This document shows, piece by piece, positions 1-8,589 of a stretch of 64,000 nt of DNA. Position 1 is the stretch's first letter; every line of letters begins with the position of its first letter. The stretch is taken from contig NZ_JACHMB010000001.1 in NCBI RefSeq assembly GCF_014204795.1, positions 1,736,001 through 1,800,000 of the forward strand. Reading direction: 5' to 3'. A program made the translations under genes and the position numbers. The DNA comes from Nonomuraea jabiensis (GTDB taxonomy: Bacteria; Actinomycetota; Actinomycetes; Streptosporangiales; Streptosporangiaceae). The notes below the pieces were generated by a model, which was not told the origin of the DNA, made no database searches, and worked only from the letters and a program-made list of their open reading frames with translations.

Positions 1-821
1 AGGCCGGCGCCCCCGGCGGCAACCTGCTGGCCACCGGCGTGCTGGCGGCCCTGGCCGCCTGGCAGTCGGACGAGGCGTTCCTGTCGTGGGGCTGGCGGGT
101 GCCGTTCCTGCTGTCGGGCGTGCTGGTGCTGATCGGCCTGTGGATCCGCCTGACGATCAGCGAGTCGCCGGTGTTCCAGGAGGCGCCGCCGGAGAAGGCG
201 CCGCCCATCGTGGGCGTGCTGCGCCACCACTGGAAGGACGTGCTCACCGCGATCGGCGCGCGCCTCGCGGAGAACATCTCCTTCTACCTGCTCACCGTCT
301 TCGTCATCACCTACGCCAAGTCCGTCAAGATCGACAACTCCACCGTGCTGAACGCGGTGCTGATCGCCTCGGCCATCCACTTCGTCACGATCCCGATGTG
401 GGGCGCGCTGTCGGACCGGATCGGCCGCCGCCCGATCTACCTGGCGGGCGCCGCCGGCATCGGGGTGTGGATCTTCGCGTTCTTCCCGCTCGTGGACACC
501 GGCAACTTCCTGGTGATCACCCTCGCCATCACCGTCGGCCTGCTCTTCCACGGCATGATGTACGGCCCGCAGGCGGCCTTCTTCTCCGAGCTCTTCGGCA
601 CGAGGATGCGCTACACCGGCGTCTCCATCGGCGCGCAGCTGTCGGCGATCGTGGCCGGCGCGCTGGCCCCGATCATCGCGGTCGCTCTGCTGAAGAGCTA
701 CTCGAGCAGCCTGCCCATCTCGGTCTACCTTGGTCTGGCGGCGCTGCTCACCCTGGGCGCGGTCTACGCCGCCCGCGAGACCCAGGGCAGCGACCTGGCT
801 GAGAGGATCCACGCGCGATGA
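1..821 (+). CDS. MFS transporter, metabolite:H+ symporter type (3' part)
   Basis: This is the C-terminal part of a major facilitator superfamily transporter. The frame is already open at base 3 and gives 272 codons, so the N-terminal half lies outside the window. The start of the visible part (GAPGGNLLATG) and the segment LSWGWRVPFLLSG followed by ISESPVF are typical of the metabolite:H+ symporter branch, which moves small carboxylates and osmolytes. The loop motif DRIGRRPIYLAG is the repeated MFS motif A between helices 8 and 9. At least six hydrophobic segments remain. The stop overlaps the ATG of the next gene by 4 bp, so transporter and hydrolase are probably co-translated and may act on one substrate. 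The substrate cannot be read from the sequence. Confidence 0.88.
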   Translation, partial: AGAPGGNLLATGVLAALAAWQSDEAFLSWGWRVPFLLSGVLVLIGLWIRLTISESPVFQEAPPEKAPPIVGVLRHHWKDVLTAIGARLAENISFYLLTVFVITYAKSVKIDNSTVLNAVLIASAIHFVTIPMWGALSDRIGRRPIYLAGAAGIGVWIFAFFPLVDTGNFLVITLAITVGLLFHGMMYGPQAAFFSELFGTRMRYTGVSIGAQLSAIVAGALAPIIAVALLKSYSSSLPISVYLGLAALLTLGAVYAARETQGSDLAERIHAR

Positions 822-1819
822 AGGTCACCACGCCCAGGCTCACCCAGAACGTCCTGACCGTCGAGGGCAGGGACACCGGCGAGCCGGTGCTGTTCGTCCA
901 CGGAAACGTCTCCTCGGCCGCCTTCTGGCGCGACAGCATGGCGGCGCTGCCCGGCGGCTACCGCCCGCTCGCGGTCGACCTGCGCGGGTTCGGCGAGAGC
1001 GACCCCGCGCCCGTGGACGCCACGAGGGGCCTGCGCGACTGGTCCGACGACCTGATCGAGCTGGTCGAGGCGCTCGGCCTGGACCGGGTGCACCTGGTCG
1101 GCTGGAGCCTGGGCGGCGGCATCGTGCTGCAGGTCCTGCGCGACCAGCCGGCCGCCGTCCGGAGCGTCACCCTGGTCAACCCGATCTCGCCGTACGGCTT
1201 CGGCGGCACGGAGGGCCCGGACGGCCGCCTCACGCACGCCGACGGCGCGGGAGCGGGCGCCGGCGCCGCCAACCCCGACTTCGTGGCCCGGCTCAAGGCG
1301 GGCGACATGTCGGACGAATCCCCCACGTCGCCGCGCAGCGTCCTCCGCTCCTCGTACGTCAAGCACCCCGAGATCGCCGACGAGGACTTCTACGTACGCT
1401 CGATGCTCACCACCCGCGTCGGCGAGGCCAACTACCCGGGCGACGCCGTCACCTCGGCGCAGTGGCCCGGCGTGGCCCCCGGCAAGCACGGCATCCTCAA
1501 CGCCATAGCCCCCACCCACTTCCGCCTGGACGACCTCCACGAGATCGACCCCAAACCGCCCATCCTGTGGATCAGGGGCGCCGACGACGTGATCGTCTCC
1601 GACACGTCGCTCTTCGACCTGGCCCACCTGGGCGCGCTCGGCGTCGTACCCGACTCCCCCGGCACCCCGGCCCAGCCCATGGTAGCCCAGACCAGGGCCG
1701 TGCTGGAGCGCTACGGCCCCTACCGCGAGGCCGTCATCGACGACTGCGGCCACAGCCCGCACCTGGAGCACCCCGAGGAGTTCCGGCGCCTGCTGACCGC
1801 TCACCTCGGGGAGGCATGA
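818..1819 (+). CDS. alpha/beta hydrolase
   Basis: A 333-residue alpha/beta-hydrolase fold protein, apparently cytoplasmic. The oxyanion-hole segment VLFVHGN is near residue 27, the nucleophile elbow GWSLGG has Ser97, and the catalytic His is in DCGHSPHLEHPEEF near residue 312. The acidic residue is probably the Asp in the RGADDVIV segment. The ATG overlaps the stop of the upstream transporter (ATGA), and the stop overlaps the start region of the next hydrolase, so the three genes form a tight operon. Such enzymes hydrolyse esters, epoxides, haloalkanes or C-C bonds, and the specific reaction cannot be assigned. A Gly/Ala-rich insertion near residues 140-150 lies in the cap region. Confidence 0.88.
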   Translation: MKVTTPRLTQNVLTVEGRDTGEPVLFVHGNVSSAAFWRDSMAALPGGYRPLAVDLRGFGESDPAPVDATRGLRDWSDDLIELVEALGLDRVHLVGWSLGGGIVLQVLRDQPAAVRSVTLVNPISPYGFGGTEGPDGRLTHADGAGAGAGAANPDFVARLKAGDMSDESPTSPRSVLRSSYVKHPEIADEDFYVRSMLTTRVGEANYPGDAVTSAQWPGVAPGKHGILNAIAPTHFRLDDLHEIDPKPPILWIRGADDVIVSDTSLFDLAHLGALGVVPDSPGTPAQPMVAQTRAVLERYGPYREAVIDDCGHSPHLEHPEEFRRLLTAHLGEA

Positions 1820-2964
1820 TGTTCGTCGCGCTCACGTTAGTGGCGAGCCTGCTCACCCCGGCCCCGCAGCTCACGGTGCCGGGCGCGGAGCAGGCCGTGG
1901 TGGCCACGCTGGACGACCTGACCACGGCGGGCACCGCGAAGACCGGCCACACCGACCCGGCCGACTGGGCCGGGCTGCACTCGGCCGCCACGGTCAACCC
2001 GACGGGCGTGCCTGGCATCCAGATCGACGGCTACTTTCCCGACACCTCCACCACCAACGCCACGCACGGCTGGAACCACGACTCCCAGTTCGTGATCAGG
2101 CTCCCCGAGCACTGGAACGGCGGCCTGGTCGTCAGCGGCACCCCCGGCAACAGGGAGCAGTACGCCAACGACTACACGATCTCCGACTGGGTGCTGGCCA
2201 AGGGCTACGCGTTCGCCGCCACCGACAAGGGCAACGTCGGCGTGAACTTCCACGAGGACGGCCGCAGCCCCGGCGACGCCATCGCCGAGTGGAACCACCG
2301 GGTCACCCAGCTCACCGTGGCCGCCAAGGCCGTCGTCAGGCAGCGGTACGGCAGGAAGGCCCAGCGCACGTTCGTGGCGGGCATCTCCAACGGCGGCTAC
2401 CTGGTCAGGTGGCAGCTGGAGAACCGGGGCTGGCTCTACGACGGCGGCGTCGACTGGGAGGGCACGCTCTGGCGGGTCAAGGGCGACAACCTGCTGAACT
2501 TCCTGCCGCCCGCGCTGAAGGCGTACCCGGACGAGGCCGGGGTGCGGGCGGCCGGGTTCGCGGCGGGCTCGGAGTTCCTGTGGCCGTTCCACCGGCAGTA
2601 CTACTGGGAGCTCACCCAGCAGCTCTACCAGAAGGAGCTGGACCCGTCCTACCAGGGCGCGGCGGCGGACTACGACTACGACCGGCGCAGGCCGTACGCG
2701 GCCGTGGCGAAGATCGCGCTGACCGGCCGGATCACCAAGCCGCTGATCACGATCCACGGGACGCTCGACACGCTGCTGCCGATCTCCCGCGACTCCGACG
2801 TCTACGCGAAGATGGTCGGCCCGCACCGGCCGTTCCGCTACTACCGCGTCGAGGGCGGCAACCACCTGGACAGCCTCGTGGACGTCTACCCCGACCGCCT
2901 CAAGCCGATGCTCCCGGTCTTCAGGAGCGCCTTCGAGGAGCTGGAGGGCTGGGTCAGTCCTTGA
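1819..2964 (+). CDS. secreted alpha/beta hydrolase, tannase/oligomer-hydrolase-like
   Basis: A 381-residue exported hydrolase. It begins with a short hydrophobic signal sequence (MFVALTLVASLL). Two ATGs are adjacent (1816 and 1819); the second is better spaced from the GGGGAGG ribosome site. The nucleophile elbow is GISNGGY, and the late segments IHGTLDTLLPI and VEGGNHLDS probably carry the catalytic Asp and His. The layout recalls tannase/feruloyl esterase and 3-hydroxybutyrate oligomer hydrolase relatives, but no substrate can be fixed. Codon 7 is a rare TTA leucine codon, the type decoded by bldA tRNA in streptomycetes, so translation may depend on development. It is the last gene of the operon and converges on the glycosyltransferase with an 11 bp overlap. 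Confidence 0.75.
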   Translation: MFVALTLVASLLTPAPQLTVPGAEQAVVATLDDLTTAGTAKTGHTDPADWAGLHSAATVNPTGVPGIQIDGYFPDTSTTNATHGWNHDSQFVIRLPEHWNGGLVVSGTPGNREQYANDYTISDWVLAKGYAFAATDKGNVGVNFHEDGRSPGDAIAEWNHRVTQLTVAAKAVVRQRYGRKAQRTFVAGISNGGYLVRWQLENRGWLYDGGVDWEGTLWRVKGDNLLNFLPPALKAYPDEAGVRAAGFAAGSEFLWPFHRQYYWELTQQLYQKELDPSYQGAAADYDYDRRRPYAAVAKIALTGRITKPLITIHGTLDTLLPISRDSDVYAKMVGPHRPFRYYRVEGGNHLDSLVDVYPDRLKPMLPVFRSAFEELEGWVSP

Positions 2965-4951
2965 GGTAGCGGTGCCTGCCCGCGCGCGCCAGGCGCACCA
3001 TGTGACGCGCGCCGGGCAGCCGCCTGCCGATGCGGTGCAGGACGGTGTCCCGGCCCATGGGCGAGCGCCGCCCGAACTCGACCGCGGCGGCGGGCCGTAC
3101 CTGGATCCTGCCCCTGCGCACCTCCAGCGCGAACCTGAGCCCGATCTCCTCCTCCGCCGTGCGCAGCGACGTCAGCCAGGCGCCGGGGCCGAGCTGGTCG
3201 GGCGGCGGCATCATCCGCTTGACCGGCACCTTGGCCACGAGCTGGCCCGCGAGCCGGCCCGGCACGCCGGCCTCGACCAGGGCGGGCGCGCTCACCTCAC
3301 GGCCGCGCCGCCCCGTGCTGCGCAGCACCAGCTCCAGCGGGGGCCCGCCGCTCGGCGGCACGTACGGCACCGGCAGCACGACGTACACGTGCCCGTCGAG
3401 CCGCTTGACCTCCACTCCGCGCGACACCAGGGCGATCGACTCGGAGAACGAGCGCGGCTCGACGGCCAGGCCCAGCTCGCCGTGGTCGGTCCAGCACGGC
3501 ACCACCAGCCGCGTCCTGGGCCGCTGGGCCAGCACGCCCAGGCAGTTGAGCGGGCCCACGGAGCTGCCGACCCGGCTCCTGGCCTGGTTGGCGCCGCCGA
3601 ACATGCGTACGTGGACCTCCCACTGGCCCGGCTTGAGCGGCTCGCCGACCGCGGCGGCGGTCACGTCCAGCCGGGCCTCGCCCCTGATCTGCACGCGGAC
3701 CCGGCGGCGGCCGTCCTGGATGCGCTCCACGTGCTGGGTCAGGGGCAGGAAGTGGATCACTCCCGTCTCGGCGTGGCGCACGTACAGCTCGACGCGGGCC
3801 CGCTCGACCGCCTCGGTGACGTCGGTGACGCTCTCGTCCAGGGCCTTGGTCTCCAGCGAGCGCGGCGGGATCCAGTGCAGGCGCTCGCCGTCCTCCCGGT
3901 ACCTGTCGGGCGTGCCGTCGCCCCCCAGGACCTCCACGGTCAGCGCGAGCACCAGGACGTGGGCGTCCCAGCGCATGTCGGTCAGGTCGGCGCGGAGCCC
4001 GGCGCGCTTGGAGGAGTTCGACAGGAGCACGATCTGGTCCAGGCGTCCCATGCGCACGTACGCGGCCACCACGCGCAGCTGGACGGGCAGGTAGCGGTCG
4101 AGCCGCTCCGGGAACCGCTCCTCGACCAGCTCCTGCGCCACCCGGAAGTGCAGGCCCCGGTCCACGGACGAGTCGGCGAACCTGGCGGTCAGCAGCGGGC
4201 GCAGGACGGCGTAACGGAACCAGTGGGCGTACATGCGGTCGCGCTGGCGGCCCTCGCCCACGCAGGTCTCGATGTCGGCGAGCAGGCGCTTGAGCTCCCT
4301 GACCATCGCCCGGGGCTCCTCCTCGGCCCCCGGCCGGTCGCCGAGGTGGCAGCAGACGTGCTCGGCCAGCACGGCGATGACCTTGGCGTGCAGGTAGGCC
4401 CGCATCACGAACGCCTGCTCGGCCATCCTGCCGCCGGGCACGGTGAACCCCAGCTCGTGCTCCTCCAGGAAGGCGCGGCGGTAGAGCTGCTGCGGCACGA
4501 GCAGCTGGAGCAGGCGGTCGCGCAGGATGTCGGCGCGGGCCGTGCCGCGCTCGAAGGCGGCCATCGGCGGCCCGAAGTCGCGGATCAGGCGGCCGACCAG
4601 CACGTCGGCGTCTGTCTCCACGGCCCGCTCGTGCATGCGGGCGACCGCGTCCTTCTCCAGGCGGTCGCCCTGGTCGAGGAAGTAGACGTAGTCGCCGGCG
4701 GCGGCCGCCAGGCCCACGTTGCGGCCGCGCATGGGCGTCCCGGTGTGCGGCAGGTGCAGCACGCTCACGTTGTCACGGGTCGCGGCGATGGTGTCGAGGC
4801 GCTCGCCGATCCCGTCCGTGGAGCCGTCGTCCACGAAGATCACTTCGTACTCGTCCGGGGGCATCGTCTGCTCCAGGGCGGAGCGGATGCACGCGTCGGC
4901 GCTGGCGCCCGGATTGTGGACATTGACGATCACGCTGACCTTGACACCCAT
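2954..4951 (-). CDS. family 2 glycosyltransferase with long C-terminal domain
   Basis: A 665-residue protein whose first ~220 residues form a GT-A fold. The start KVSVIVNVHNP, the nucleotide-sugar motif VDDGSTDG at residues 40-47 and an acidic motif FLDQGDRL near residue 92 are characteristic of GT2 enzymes. These transfer a sugar from an NDP-sugar to a glycan, teichoic-acid or lipid acceptor at the inner membrane face. The remaining ~440 residues contain beta-rich sequence without a motif I recognise, resembling the linker and accessory regions of wall-teichoic-acid glycosyltransferases. No transmembrane segment is evident. Start is the ATG at 4951; no strong ribosome site precedes it. Its neighbour upstream on the same strand is a wall hydrolase, in keeping with an envelope role. 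Confidence 0.82.
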   Translation of the reverse strand: MGVKVSVIVNVHNPGASADACIRSALEQTMPPDEYEVIFVDDGSTDGIGERLDTIAATRDNVSVLHLPHTGTPMRGRNVGLAAAAGDYVYFLDQGDRLEKDAVARMHERAVETDADVLVGRLIRDFGPPMAAFERGTARADILRDRLLQLLVPQQLYRRAFLEEHELGFTVPGGRMAEQAFVMRAYLHAKVIAVLAEHVCCHLGDRPGAEEEPRAMVRELKRLLADIETCVGEGRQRDRMYAHWFRYAVLRPLLTARFADSSVDRGLHFRVAQELVEERFPERLDRYLPVQLRVVAAYVRMGRLDQIVLLSNSSKRAGLRADLTDMRWDAHVLVLALTVEVLGGDGTPDRYREDGERLHWIPPRSLETKALDESVTDVTEAVERARVELYVRHAETGVIHFLPLTQHVERIQDGRRRVRVQIRGEARLDVTAAAVGEPLKPGQWEVHVRMFGGANQARSRVGSSVGPLNCLGVLAQRPRTRLVVPCWTDHGELGLAVEPRSFSESIALVSRGVEVKRLDGHVYVVLPVPYVPPSGGPPLELVLRSTGRRGREVSAPALVEAGVPGRLAGQLVAKVPVKRMMPPPDQLGPGAWLTSLRTAEEEIGLRFALEVRRGRIQVRPAAAVEFGRRSPMGRDTVLHRIGRRLPGARHMVRLARAGRHRYLKD

Positions 4952-4999
4952 GCGGCCAGAGTGGGCCCGTATGCACGTTCGGGCGCGGCGGCTTGCCGA

Positions 5000-5026
5000 T
5001 TAGTGAGGGAAAGTTGACCCTCTAAT
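5000..5026 (-). terminator. possible terminator of the transglycosylase gene
   Basis: GAGGG (5005-5009) pairs with CCCTC (5018-5022), flanked by complementary TTAG/CTAA bases. The stem overlaps the stop codon of the transglycosylase gene on the minus strand. There is no clear U-run, so rho-independent termination is only a possibility. Confidence 0.3.
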
Positions 5027-5780
5027 ACCAACCGACCGACTGTGAGTGTCCCCAGGCGCCGCAGGGCGTGCCGTAGCGGCCCTTGATGTAGCCGAGGCCC
5101 CACTTGATCTGGGTCGCGGCGTTGGTCTGCCAGTCGGCGCCCGCGCTGGCCATCTTGCTGCCGGGCAGGGACTGCGGGATGCCGTACGCGCCGGAGTAGC
5201 GGTTCATCGCCCGCTCGTTCCAGCCGCTCTCCTTCTGCCAGAGCCGCTCCAGGCAGCCCCACTGGTCGTCGCCCCAGCCCATGGAGGCGAGCATGGTCTT
5301 GGCGGTGGCCTTGTTGCTGCCCGGCGAGGGGTTGCTGCCCGGCGGGAAGTTCTGGGCGGGGAACCCGTCACCGCCCGGCGCCTTCTTCGGCACCACCCAG
5401 TCGATGTCGGGGTTCTTGCCCGCGGAGGCCCGGCCTTCCTTGAGCTTGTCCGCCTTGTACGCCTGCTCGGCGGCGTTCTTGAGCGCGTCGTTCTGGGGGT
5501 CGGGCGTGTAGAAGCTGCCGCTGGCGATGGCGCCCAGCTGCTCGGGCGTGAACGGCGTCACGGCCGGCCTCTTGGCGTTCTCCATGGCACGGTAGGCGAC
5601 GAAACCGCCTCCGCCGACCACGACCACCAGCGAGACGGTGGTGATCACCACCGCTTTCACGCTCAGGCGCTTCCTGGGCCGGCGCGCCGGGGGAAGGTCT
5701 TCCTTCGGCGGGCGCTCACTCAACTGCGGACCGGGGCTCACGAACCATGAGCTTGCCCTGTACTGGGGGGTGGTTCGCAA
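5022..5780 (-). CDS. membrane-anchored lytic transglycosylase-like protein
   Basis: A 252-residue cell-wall enzyme. A basic N-terminus (RRPRKRL) precedes a single membrane segment at about residues 43-64. A Pro/Gly-rich stalk follows, and a C-terminal domain from residue 165 has the signature CLERLWQKESGWN, where Glu184 is the expected catalytic acid, followed by SGAYGIPQSLPG. This matches actinobacterial SLT/Rpf-like transglycosylases that cleave peptidoglycan and end in a short ..WY tail. Cys176 and Cys240 may form a disulfide. The longest frame starts with TTG at 5780; a GTG at 5741 is an alternative, and neither has a good ribosome site. The upstream region contains a perfect CRP-type box and a second palindrome, suggesting cAMP-linked control. 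Confidence 0.78.
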   Translation of the reverse strand: MRTTPQYRASSWFVSPGPQLSERPPKEDLPPARRPRKRLSVKAVVITTVSLVVVVGGGGFVAYRAMENAKRPAVTPFTPEQLGAIASGSFYTPDPQNDALKNAAEQAYKADKLKEGRASAGKNPDIDWVVPKKAPGGDGFPAQNFPPGSNPSPGSNKATAKTMLASMGWGDDQWGCLERLWQKESGWNERAMNRYSGAYGIPQSLPGSKMASAGADWQTNAATQIKWGLGYIKGRYGTPCGAWGHSQSVGWY

Positions 5781-5848
5781 CCGAAACGCGGGAATCGCTT
5801 GGGACCCCGTTGGCTAACTCGCTGGTAAGCGTGGCGTTTCCGAAATAC

Positions 5849-5864
5849 TGTGATATTGCTCACA
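5849..5864. promoter_or_regulatory. CRP/GlxR-type operator
   Basis: TGTGATATTGCTCACA has the perfect CRP-family half-sites TGTGA and TCACA with a 6-base spacer. It lies about 70-85 bp upstream of the TTG start of the transglycosylase gene and about 145 bp upstream of the response regulator. CRP-family proteins of actinobacteria bind such sites, including upstream of wall hydrolase (rpf) genes in mycobacteria. Confidence 0.55.
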
Positions 5865-5944
5865 CAAGGGGCAGCTTCTCCTCATGGGCGCCCAAACCGA
5901 AGGGAGGCCCCCGCCAGGGTGCCCCGGCTACTTCGGTGTCCCAT

Positions 5945-5960
5945 CTGTGACACGTCACAG
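5945..5960. promoter_or_regulatory. 16-bp perfect palindrome
   Basis: CTGTGACACGTCACAG is a perfect inverted repeat. Its half-sites equal those of CRP boxes but the spacer is 4 instead of 6 bases, so it may bind another dimeric regulator. It sits 49-64 bp before the probable start of the response-regulator gene, where it could overlap that promoter. Confidence 0.4.
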
Positions 5961-6008
5961 TTTGGTGACTTAGTTCGGGCATTCGGGACATGGAATAATA
6001 ATTTGTGC

Positions 6009-6683
6009 GTGGCAGGCATCCTCCTGGTTGAAGACGACCCCTCGGTGCGTACGGCTCTCGAGCTGGCGCTGACCCGGCAGGGGCATTCCGTCACCTCCTA
6101 CGCGACGGGCGAGGAGGCACTCGACCACATCAGGGCCCGCCGCCCGGAGATCGCGATCCTCGACGTGATGCTCCCCGGGATCGACGGGATCGAAGTCTGC
6201 CGCCGCGTACGCAAGCTCGACCAGCTCCCCGTCATCCTGCTCACGGCCCGCGGGGACGACCTGGACGTGGTGGTCGGGCTGGAGGCCGGCGCCGACGACT
6301 ACGTGGTCAAACCGGTCGAGCCCCGGGTCCTGGACGCGCGCATCCGCGCCATCCTGCGCAGGGCCGAGTCCGCCGCCTCCGATCGCATCACCTTCGGCGA
6401 CCTCGTGATCGACCGGGGCGCGCTCAAGGTCATGCTGGCCAACAAGGAGATCCACCTGACGCCGACGGAGCTGCGGCTGCTGCTGGAGCTCGTACGGCAC
6501 CCGGGCCAGGTGCTCAACCGCCGCTACCTGCTGCGCGAGGTGTGGGACCACACGCACATCGCCGACTCACGGCTGGTGGACGCCTGCGTGCAGCGGATCC
6601 GGGCGAAGATCGAGCCGAAGCCGGCCGAGCCCGTGTTCATCCACACGGTGCGCGGGTTCGGCTACCGCTTCAGTCCTCCGTGA
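6009..6683 (+). CDS. OmpR-family response regulator (CseB-like)
   Basis: A 224-residue two-component response regulator if it starts at GTG 6009 (TTG 6003 is also possible). The receiver domain has acidic pocket residues Asp9 and Asp10 (LLVEDD), phospho-acceptor Asp52 (LDVMLPG), Thr79 and Lys101 (VVKPVEP). The C-terminal half is a winged-helix OmpR DNA-binding domain (LTPTELRLLLELVRHPG, VRGFGYRF). The stop overlaps the GTG of the kinase gene by 4 bases (GTGA), so the pair is translationally coupled. It looks most like CseB, which controls envelope-stress genes in Streptomyces, but no sigma-E gene lies beside it. That link is inferred from gene order and general similarity. Confidence 0.9.
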   Translation: MAGILLVEDDPSVRTALELALTRQGHSVTSYATGEEALDHIRARRPEIAILDVMLPGIDGIEVCRRVRKLDQLPVILLTARGDDLDVVVGLEAGADDYVVKPVEPRVLDARIRAILRRAESAASDRITFGDLVIDRGALKVMLANKEIHLTPTELRLLLELVRHPGQVLNRRYLLREVWDHTHIADSRLVDACVQRIRAKIEPKPAEPVFIHTVRGFGYRFSPP

Positions 6684-8092
6684 TCCCCCTGCCCACGGGA
6701 CTGCGCGCCCGCCTCGTCATCACGTTCACGCTCGTCGCCGTCACCGCCTCGCTGCTGGTCGCCACCATCGGCTTCGAGCTGGCCAAGACCGCGCTCGTGA
6801 CGCGCGAGGAGAACACCTCTCTCGACCTCGTGATCAGAGAGCTGGGCAGCATCACGTTCCCCATCGGCAAGCTCGCGCCCGGCGAGGCGGCGCCGACGAT
6901 CAAGGAACTGGACCGGGTCGCCGCCGCGCTGAGCGGGCCGGGCCGCAGCGTGATCGTCGAGTACGGCACGATGGTCTCCACCGAGGGGCCCATGACCCTG
7001 AGCGACGTGCCCAACGAGCTCTACGGCCGGGCCAAGCAGAGCGTGGTCACCCAGCGCAAGGTCATCCGCAACCAGCTCTGGCTCATCGTCGGCGCCGAGG
7101 TCTACCGCGACGTCGACGGCGCGTCCCAGGCCACCGGGCTGCGCGCGTTCGTGTTCTTCCCGATGCAGGGCGACGAGAGCCAGCTCAACACGCTCAGGGC
7201 CACGCTCGCCCAGGCCGGCGCCGCCATCGTGCTGATCGCGCTGGTCGTGGCGCTGCTGTCGGCCAGGCAGGTGCTGCTGCCGGTCAGGCGGCTGAGCGCG
7301 GCCGCGCAGGCGCTCGGCCAGGGCCGGCTGGACACGCGCCTGCCCGTCCACGGGCAGGACGAGCTGGCCGAGCTGACCGCCAGGTTCAACGACGCGGCCG
7401 CGGCGCTGGAGCTGAGCGTGGCCGAGCTGCGCTCGCTGGAGGCCATGTCGCGCAGGTTCGTGGCGGACGTCTCGCACGAGCTGCGCACGCCCCTGACCGC
7501 CATGACGGCCGTGGCCGACATGCTCTCCGAGGAGGCGGGCCGGCTTCCGGAGGCGCCGGCGGAGGCCGTCCGGCTGGTCCTCAGGGAGATCGAGCGCCTG
7601 CGCGAGCTGGTCGAGCACCTCATCGAGATCAGCCGCTTCGACGCGGGCACGGCCACGCTCAACGTCGAGCCGGTAAACGTGGCCGACGCCATCAACGACT
7701 GCCTCGAGGTGCGCGGCTGGAGCGATCAGGTGGAGGTGAAGGCGTCGCAGGGCTTGACGGTGAACCTCGACCCGAGGAGGTTCGACGTCATCGTGGCCAA
7801 CCTGGTCGGCAACGCGCTCAAGCACGGGCAGCGTCCCGTCATGGTGAGCGCCAGAGGCACCGAGAACGGCCTGGAGGTGAAGGTGCGCGACCACGGCAAG
7901 GGCATACCGCGCGAGGCGCTGCCGCACGTCTTCGACCGCTTCTTCAAGGCCGGCGCGGGCCGGGCCCGCAGCCAGGGCAGCGGCCTCGGCCTCGCCATCG
8001 CCAGGGCGAACGTCCACCTCCACGGCGGCACGATCTCCGTACGCCCGCAGAATCCCGGCACGCTCTTCACGGTCTGGCTACCGCACTCATGA
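6680..8092 (+). CDS. sensor histidine kinase (CseC-like)
   Basis: A 470-residue membrane kinase. I chose GTG 6680 because it overlaps the regulator stop and gives a protein beginning with a positively charged n-region and a membrane helix (about residues 14-36). An extracellular sensor region follows, then a second helix near residues 178-197 and a HAMP domain (LLPVRRLSAAAQALGQG). The dimerisation segment FVADVSHELRTPLTAM carries phospho-acceptor His266. The ATPase domain has an N box (NLVGNALKHG), G1 (DHGKGIP) and G2 (GSGLGLAIA). It should phosphorylate the preceding regulator. The stop overlaps the ATG of the lipoprotein gene, which may modulate sensing as CseA does for CseC. Confidence 0.92.
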   Translation: MIPLPTGLRARLVITFTLVAVTASLLVATIGFELAKTALVTREENTSLDLVIRELGSITFPIGKLAPGEAAPTIKELDRVAAALSGPGRSVIVEYGTMVSTEGPMTLSDVPNELYGRAKQSVVTQRKVIRNQLWLIVGAEVYRDVDGASQATGLRAFVFFPMQGDESQLNTLRATLAQAGAAIVLIALVVALLSARQVLLPVRRLSAAAQALGQGRLDTRLPVHGQDELAELTARFNDAAAALELSVAELRSLEAMSRRFVADVSHELRTPLTAMTAVADMLSEEAGRLPEAPAEAVRLVLREIERLRELVEHLIEISRFDAGTATLNVEPVNVADAINDCLEVRGWSDQVEVKASQGLTVNLDPRRFDVIVANLVGNALKHGQRPVMVSARGTENGLEVKVRDHGKGIPREALPHVFDRFFKAGAGRARSQGSGLGLAIARANVHLHGGTISVRPQNPGTLFTVWLPHS

Positions 8093-8589
8093 CCCGCGCT
8101 CTGGTTCTCGCCCTCCTGCTCGCCCTGACGGCCTGCGGCATCTCGCCCACGGACGTCCAGGACCGGGGCAACGCGCCCACCATCAAGATCCCGCCGCCGT
8201 CCAAGACGATCTTCCTGATCAGGAACGGCAAGCTCGCCCTGGAGGCGGCCGACGTCGAGAACGACACCGTCGCCAGCCTGCTCGGCGCGCTCTTCGCGGC
8301 CTCCTCGCAGCCTCTGGACGGCGGCCGGGACACCGCGCTGCGCGGGTTCACGTACCTGGGCATCAAGGACTCGCTGAACCCCGTGCAGCGCGACGAGGTC
8401 CAGCTGCCGCGCACCTCGACGCTGACCGTCTACATCAGGGGCGACGGCACGCTCACCAGGCTCGGCATGGCGCAGATCGTCTGCACGGCCCAGCAGGACG
8501 CGGCGTACGAGATGGTGAAGATCGTCCGCGAGAACGTGAACCGCCCCTCCAGGTCGGAGGGGCAGCACACCTGCGGCGAGCTCAAGTGA
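8089..8589 (+). CDS. lipoprotein of the two-component operon
   Basis: A 166-residue exported lipoprotein. The N-terminus is a short signal peptide ending in the lipobox LTAC, so the mature protein would start at Cys16 and be tethered outside the membrane. The body has beta-rich GerMN-like character (TLTVYIRGDGTLTRLGMAQIV) and two further cysteines. Its ATG overlaps the kinase stop (ATGA), giving a three-gene coupled operon of regulator, kinase and lipoprotein. By analogy with CseA it could tune the sensor, although sequence similarity to CseA itself is not obvious to me. It ends one base before the convergent PhoH-like gene. Confidence 0.75.
   Translation: MTRALVLALLLALTACGISPTDVQDRGNAPTIKIPPPSKTIFLIRNGKLALEAADVENDTVASLLGALFAASSQPLDGGRDTALRGFTYLGIKDSLNPVQRDEVQLPRTSTLTVYIRGDGTLTRLGMAQIVCTAQQDAAYEMVKIVRENVNRPSRSEGQHTCGELK

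Noticed and set aside
5781..5850. Possible c-di-AMP (ydaO) riboswitch upstream of the wall hydrolase
   Set aside because: A short segment GGCTAACTCG resembles the conserved 3' part of ydaO motifs, but it is on the plus strand, and the conserved GGGGAACC and GGGGTGAATC blocks are absent at the expected distances on either strand.
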